NCBI GenBank assembly: GCA_026645375.1
Contig: JAPFFX010000288.1
Span: 1-16,322, forward strand
From: Citricoccus sp. WCRC_4
GTDB lineage: Bacteria > Actinomycetota > Actinomycetes > Actinomycetales > Micrococcaceae
Length of the DNA: 16,322 bases
Reading direction: 5' to 3'
Shown here: one piece after another, positions 13,802 through 16,322 of the stretch
Layout of the letters: every line of letters begins with the position of its first letter
Position numbering within the stretch: position 1 is the stretch's first letter
Position numbers and translations under genes: made by a program
Notes under the pieces: model-generated
What the model saw: only the letters and a program-made list of their open reading frames with translations
Told to the model about the DNA's origin: nothing
Database searches by the model: none

Positions 13802-14847
13802 GCCGTGGGCCCGTCCCGGTACACCTCGTCGAGGATGCTCCGGTCCCACATCTGCTCCGTGGCGCCCTCGATGCCGAGCAGCTCGAACAGCCTCAGGTTC
13901 TCCTGGACCTGCTCGTCGGTGAACCACCCGAAGCCGAACTGCTCGGTGGCCTGGGAGAACATGATGTCGAGCTGGACCGTGGCCTGTTCCTGCTGAGTCT
14001 TCAGGTCGAGGCCGGCATCGGGGTACGCCTGGACGGCCAGTTCGGCGGCGGCCTGGGGGTCGTCCTGGTAGAGCTGCCAGCCGCGGGCGTCGCCGCGGAG
14101 CAACCGGATGACCTGGTCGCGCGTCGCCTCGTCCTCCAGGCTGGAGCGCAGCACGGTGTAGGTCTGGCTCATCGGGTCATAGCCGAAGTCGGCGAGCAGC
14201 ATCGAGTGGCCCTCGATGCCCTGGACGGCCAGGGCCACGGGAAGGTCGTTGTAGAAGCAGTAGAGGCCATCGACCTGGCCGGCGGTGAGGACCGCCGGGT
14301 CGTACTGGCTCGGCACGAACTCGACCTGGTCCTGGGTCAGGTCGTTGATGGCCAGGAAGGCCTCCAACCCCGGGGTGTCCGTGCCGGCGACGCCGATCTT
14401 CCTGCCCACCAGGTCCTGGGGGGACTGCAGCGGCCCCTCTGCCAGGGACAGGATCGTCACGGGGCTCTTCTGGTACTGGGCGCCGATGATGACCAGGTCG
14501 GCGCCCTCGGCATTGGACCGGGCGACGCCGTCCGCCACCGAGACGTTCATCAGCGCTGCGCCGCTGACCGTGTTCGCGTCTCCGGCCACGTTGGGTCCGC
14601 CGGCCGCGAGGGCCACGTCCAGGCCGAGGTCCCGGAACAGGGCCCGGTCCTGCGCCAGGTAGGTGCCGCCGAACTGCACCGAATGCGTCCAGGACAACTG
14701 GTAGGTCACCGCGGTGGTCGACCCGGCGGTGCCGCCCGCGGAACCCCCGGAGGAGGAGGCCTCGTTGCCACACCCCACCAGGCTGCCCATGGCGAGGGCA
14801 CCGAGCCCGCCGAGGACCGTGCGTCGGGCGACATCCGAACGAACCAT
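13798..14847 (-). CDS. NMT1/THI5-like substrate-binding lipoprotein of the importer
   Basis: Captures the substrate outside the membrane and delivers it to the permease. The 349-aa protein starts with a twin-arginine signal (ARRTVLGGLGALAMG, residues 7-21) ending in the lipobox LVGC with Cys 26, then a Ser/Gly linker, so it is probably Tat-exported and lipid-anchored. The mature part has YQLSWTHSVQFGGTYLAQ at 49-66, FRDLGLDVALAAGG, IGAQYQKSPVTIL, LVGRKIGVAG, and GQVDGLYCFYNDLPVAL at 190-206. These are typical of the ThiY/RibY/SsuA-like NMT1 family. The Cys-rich active motif of fungal THI5 enzymes is absent, so it is a binder, not an enzyme. An ideal GGAGG (complement of 14854-14858) lies 6 nt upstream. 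The substrate is unknown; a pyrimidine, flavin or sulfonate-like compound fits the family. Confidence 0.88.
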   Translation of the reverse strand: MVRSDVARRTVLGGLGALAMGSLVGCGNEASSSGGSAGGTAGSTTAVTYQLSWTHSVQFGGTYLAQDRALFRDLGLDVALAAGGPNVAGDANTVSGAALMNVSVADGVARSNAEGADLVIIGAQYQKSPVTILSLAEGPLQSPQDLVGRKIGVAGTDTPGLEAFLAINDLTQDQVEFVPSQYDPAVLTAGQVDGLYCFYNDLPVALAVQGIEGHSMLLADFGYDPMSQTYTVLRSSLEDEATRDQVIRLLRGDARGWQLYQDDPQAAAELAVQAYPDAGLDLKTQQEQATVQLDIMFSQATEQFGFGWFTDEQVQENLRLFELLGIEGATEQMWDRSILDEVYRDGPTA

Positions 14848-14900
14848 GGGAGACCTCCGGGATCCGGACCGGGCCCGCCAACCGGGCCGGGCCTGCGGCT

Positions 14901-14925
14901 ATTCTGTGATGGAATTCACATCCTA
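14901..14925 (-). promoter_or_regulatory. Candidate promoter of the ABC importer operon
   Basis: Reading the - strand, TAGGAT (14925 to 14920) and CAGAAT (14906 to 14901) are both possible -10 elements in the only AT-richer patch of this gap. Neither has a convincing -35 at 17-18 nt. Both touch the TGTGA palindrome. The 5' UTR would be about 50-65 nt, and no riboswitch fold was recognised in it. Confidence 0.4.
14905..14920. promoter_or_regulatory. Perfect CRP/GlxR-type operator palindrome
   Basis: TGTGATGGAATTCACA is an exact TGTGA-N6-TCACA, the consensus bound by the CRP/FNR family, including actinobacterial Crp and GlxR. It is centred 66 bp upstream of the binding-protein start codon and overlaps the candidate -10 elements of the importer operon, which suggests repression. 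Another dimeric regulator with a similar palindrome cannot be excluded. Confidence 0.65.
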
Positions 14926-14973
14926 ATGGTGCCAGGCGGGAGCCGGGCGACGCCTGGGCGCCGTCCGCGGACA

Positions 14974-15023
14974 CCGGGACGGTACCCCCGTGCCACCGGA
15001 GAACCCCGGGGATACCGTCCCGG
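14974..15023. repeat. Long inverted repeat in the divergent gap
   Basis: CCGGGACGGTA at 14974-14984 and TACCGTCCCGG at 15013-15023 are perfect complements. After one C-A mismatch the stem continues as CCCCG at 14986-14990 with CGGGG at 15007-15011. That gives 16 pairs around a 16-nt interior. Both flanking genes read away from it, so it terminates neither. It could be an operator, an upstream part of the rnj leader, or the leftover terminator of a gene lost from this site. Confidence 0.6.
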
Positions 15024-15037
15024 GGGGCCGTGGGCGG

Positions 15038-15082
15038 TACATTAGGAGTAGTCTTCCCGGCGCCGCCCGCCTCGCTGCGGGC
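15038..15082 (+). promoter_or_regulatory. Possible rnj promoter and leader hairpin
   Basis: TACATT at 15038-15043 fits a TANNNT -10 but has only CCGTCC at the -35 position. Downstream, GCCCGC at 15065-15070 and GCGGGC at 15077-15082 form a 6-bp hairpin with a 6-nt loop. If correct, rnj has a leader of about 110 nt. The rest of the 15083-15157 stretch shows nothing recognisable. Confidence 0.3.
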
Positions 15083-15157
15083 CCCGGACCCGAGGGAACC
15101 CCCTCCACATCGGTGTACCTCCCTGGTGCACTTCCCTGACGACGAAAGCGTGATCAG

Positions 15158-16322
15158 TTGCCCCGTTCCTCCCGTAAGTCCAAGTCCTCGTCCTCCCTGC
15201 CGTCCGGAGGGTTGCGGGTCACCCCGCTGGGAGGCCTGGGCGAGATCGGCCGCAACATGACGGTCTTCGAGCACGAGGGCAAGCTGCTCGTCGTGGACTG
15301 CGGCGTCCTGTTCCCCGAGGAGCACCAGCCCGGCATCGACGTCATCCTGCCGGACTTCACCTCCATCCGGGACCGGCTGAAGGACATCGTCGGCATCGTG
15401 CTCACGCACGGCCACGAGGACCACATCGGCGGGGTGCCCTACCTGCTGAAGGAGCGCCCGGACATCCCGTTGATCGGTTCCGAGCTGACGCTGGCGTTCA
15501 TCTCCGCCAAGCTCACCGAGCACCGGATCACGCCGAAGACGGTCCACGTGGAAGCCGAGGACAAGCACCAGGCGGGCCCCTTCGAGCTCGAGTTCGTCGC
15601 GGTCAACCACTCCATCCCGGACAGCCTCGCCGTGGCGATCCGCACCAAGGCCGGCCTGGTCCTGCACACCGGTGACTTCAAGATGGACCAGTTCCCGCTG
15701 GACGACCGGATCACGGACCTGCGCCACTTCGCCCGCCTGGGCGAGGAGGGCGTGGACCTGTTCCTCACCGACTCCACGAACGCCGAGGTTCCCGGGTTCA
15801 CCATCTCGGAGCGGGAACTGACCCCCGCGATCGAGCAGGTCTTCGCCACCGCGAAGAAGCGGATCATCGTCTCCAGCTTCGCCAGCCACGTCCACCGCAT
15901 CCAGCAGGTCCTGGACGCCGCCCACGCCAGCGGGCGCAAGGTCGCGTTCGTGGGCCGGTCCATGGTCAGGAACATGGGCATCGCCAGCGACCTGGACTAC
16001 CTGAAGATCCCGCGCGGGCTGCTGGTGGACTTCAAGAAGCTGCAGTCCATGCCCGATGACAAGGTCGCCTTGGTCTGCACCGGGTCCCAGGGTGAGCCGA
16101 TGGCGGCCCTGTCCCGGATGGCCTCCGGCACCCACCAGATCAAGCTCGGTGCCGGGGACACCGTCCTGATGGCCAGCTCGATGGTGCCCGGCAACGAGAA
16201 TGCCATCTACGGCATCATCAACAAGTTCACCGACCTCGGCGTCAAGGTCGTGCACAAGGGCAACGCCAAGGTGCACGTCTCCGGCCACGCCTCCGCCGGG
16301 GAACTGGTCTACTGCTACAACA
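15158..16322 (+). CDS. rnj: Ribonuclease J, 5' part (3' end outside window)
   Basis: Metal-dependent RNase with endonuclease and 5'-3' exonuclease activity, acting in mRNA turnover and rRNA maturation. 388 codons are present. The metallo-beta-lactamase core is clear: LTHGHEDHIGG with His 84, His 86, Asp 88 and His 89, NHSIPDS with His 151, and HTGDFKMD with Asp 173. The beta-CASP part follows, with TDSTNAEVPGFT, FASHVHRIQQVLDAA, VGRSMVRN, CTGSQGEPMAAL and the late SGHAS motif at 375-379. The frame has a stop at 15137-15139, so the start lies after it. TTG 15158 is the only candidate that leaves a full domain, giving a basic Ser/Lys/Arg N-terminus. No good SD precedes it. Confidence 0.94.
   Translation, partial: MPRSSRKSKSSSSLPSGGLRVTPLGGLGEIGRNMTVFEHEGKLLVVDCGVLFPEEHQPGIDVILPDFTSIRDRLKDIVGIVLTHGHEDHIGGVPYLLKERPDIPLIGSELTLAFISAKLTEHRITPKTVHVEAEDKHQAGPFELEFVAVNHSIPDSLAVAIRTKAGLVLHTGDFKMDQFPLDDRITDLRHFARLGEEGVDLFLTDSTNAEVPGFTISERELTPAIEQVFATAKKRIIVSSFASHVHRIQQVLDAAHASGRKVAFVGRSMVRNMGIASDLDYLKIPRGLLVDFKKLQSMPDDKVALVCTGSQGEPMAALSRMASGTHQIKLGAGDTVLMASSMVPGNENAIYGIINKFTDLGVKVVHKGNAKVHVSGHASAGELVYCYN

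Noticed and set aside
14848..14960. TPP or FMN riboswitch upstream of the importer
   Set aside because: The binding-protein family suggested looking for one, but none of the conserved riboswitch sequence blocks can be seen in the short 5' UTR.
9684..15023. Duplicate of the tRNA-Ala 3' end as an integration (att) site
   Set aside because: I looked for a second copy of the T-arm and acceptor sequence in the block down to rnj and found none. No integrase is present.
14177..16288. 703-codon open frame on the - strand spanning rnj and the binding-protein gene
   Set aside because: It runs through two unrelated real genes and the intergenic gap in the wrong frame, so it is an artefact of stop-codon scarcity.
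1..16322. CRISPR array, insertion sequence or toxin-antitoxin pair
   Set aside because: No regularly spaced repeats, transposase motifs or small paired toxin-like genes were found in the window.

Overview
The window is very GC-rich (by eye roughly 70%) with GTG and TTG starts. It carries the actinobacterial order rne, rplU, rpmA, obgE, proB, proA, (small membrane gene), nadD, (hypothetical), rsfS. Together with the protein sequences this points to a high-GC Gram-positive of the Micrococcales, most likely Micrococcaceae (the Kocuria/Micrococcus/Arthrobacter neighbourhood). The family assignment is recalled gene order and sequence character, not a search.

Positions 1-9449 are conserved housekeeping DNA, all on the + strand. 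The 3' part of RNase E/G ends in a terminator-like hairpin. A promoter and a leader of about 190 nt then lead into rplU-rpmA (ribosomal proteins L21 and L27). Two hairpins and a 14-bp direct repeat separate rpmA from obgE. obgE overlaps proB, which is followed closely by proA (first two steps of proline synthesis). A second block holds a 78-aa membrane protein, nadD (NAD synthesis), a 292-aa uncharacterised protein ending in a membrane anchor, and rsfS (ribosome silencing factor). Overlaps or short gaps with good ribosome-binding sites suggest co-translation.

Positions 9450-9741 hold a complete tRNA-Ala(GGC) gene with its own promoter and a textbook rho-independent terminator.

Positions 9742-14847 look like accessory DNA between the tRNA and the next core gene. 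Two + strand genes (a DUF1801 protein and a GT4-type glycosyltransferase) converge on a three-gene - strand ABC importer operon. The importer comprises an NMT1/THI5-like Tat lipoprotein, a SsuB/TauB-like ATPase and a permease with two fused transmembrane domains. The glycosyltransferase and permease genes overlap tail to tail by 92 bp. The importer promoter region contains a perfect TGTGA-N6-TCACA palindrome, the consensus of the CRP/GlxR family.

Positions 14848-15157 are a 310-bp divergent intergenic region with that operator, a long interrupted inverted repeat and a probable leader for rnj. The window ends inside rnj (RNase J), which uses a TTG start. I did not find a clearly new defence or mobile system. 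The least explained items are the importer and its operator, the tail overlap, the tail-anchored protein between nadD and rsfS, and the intergenic hairpins.
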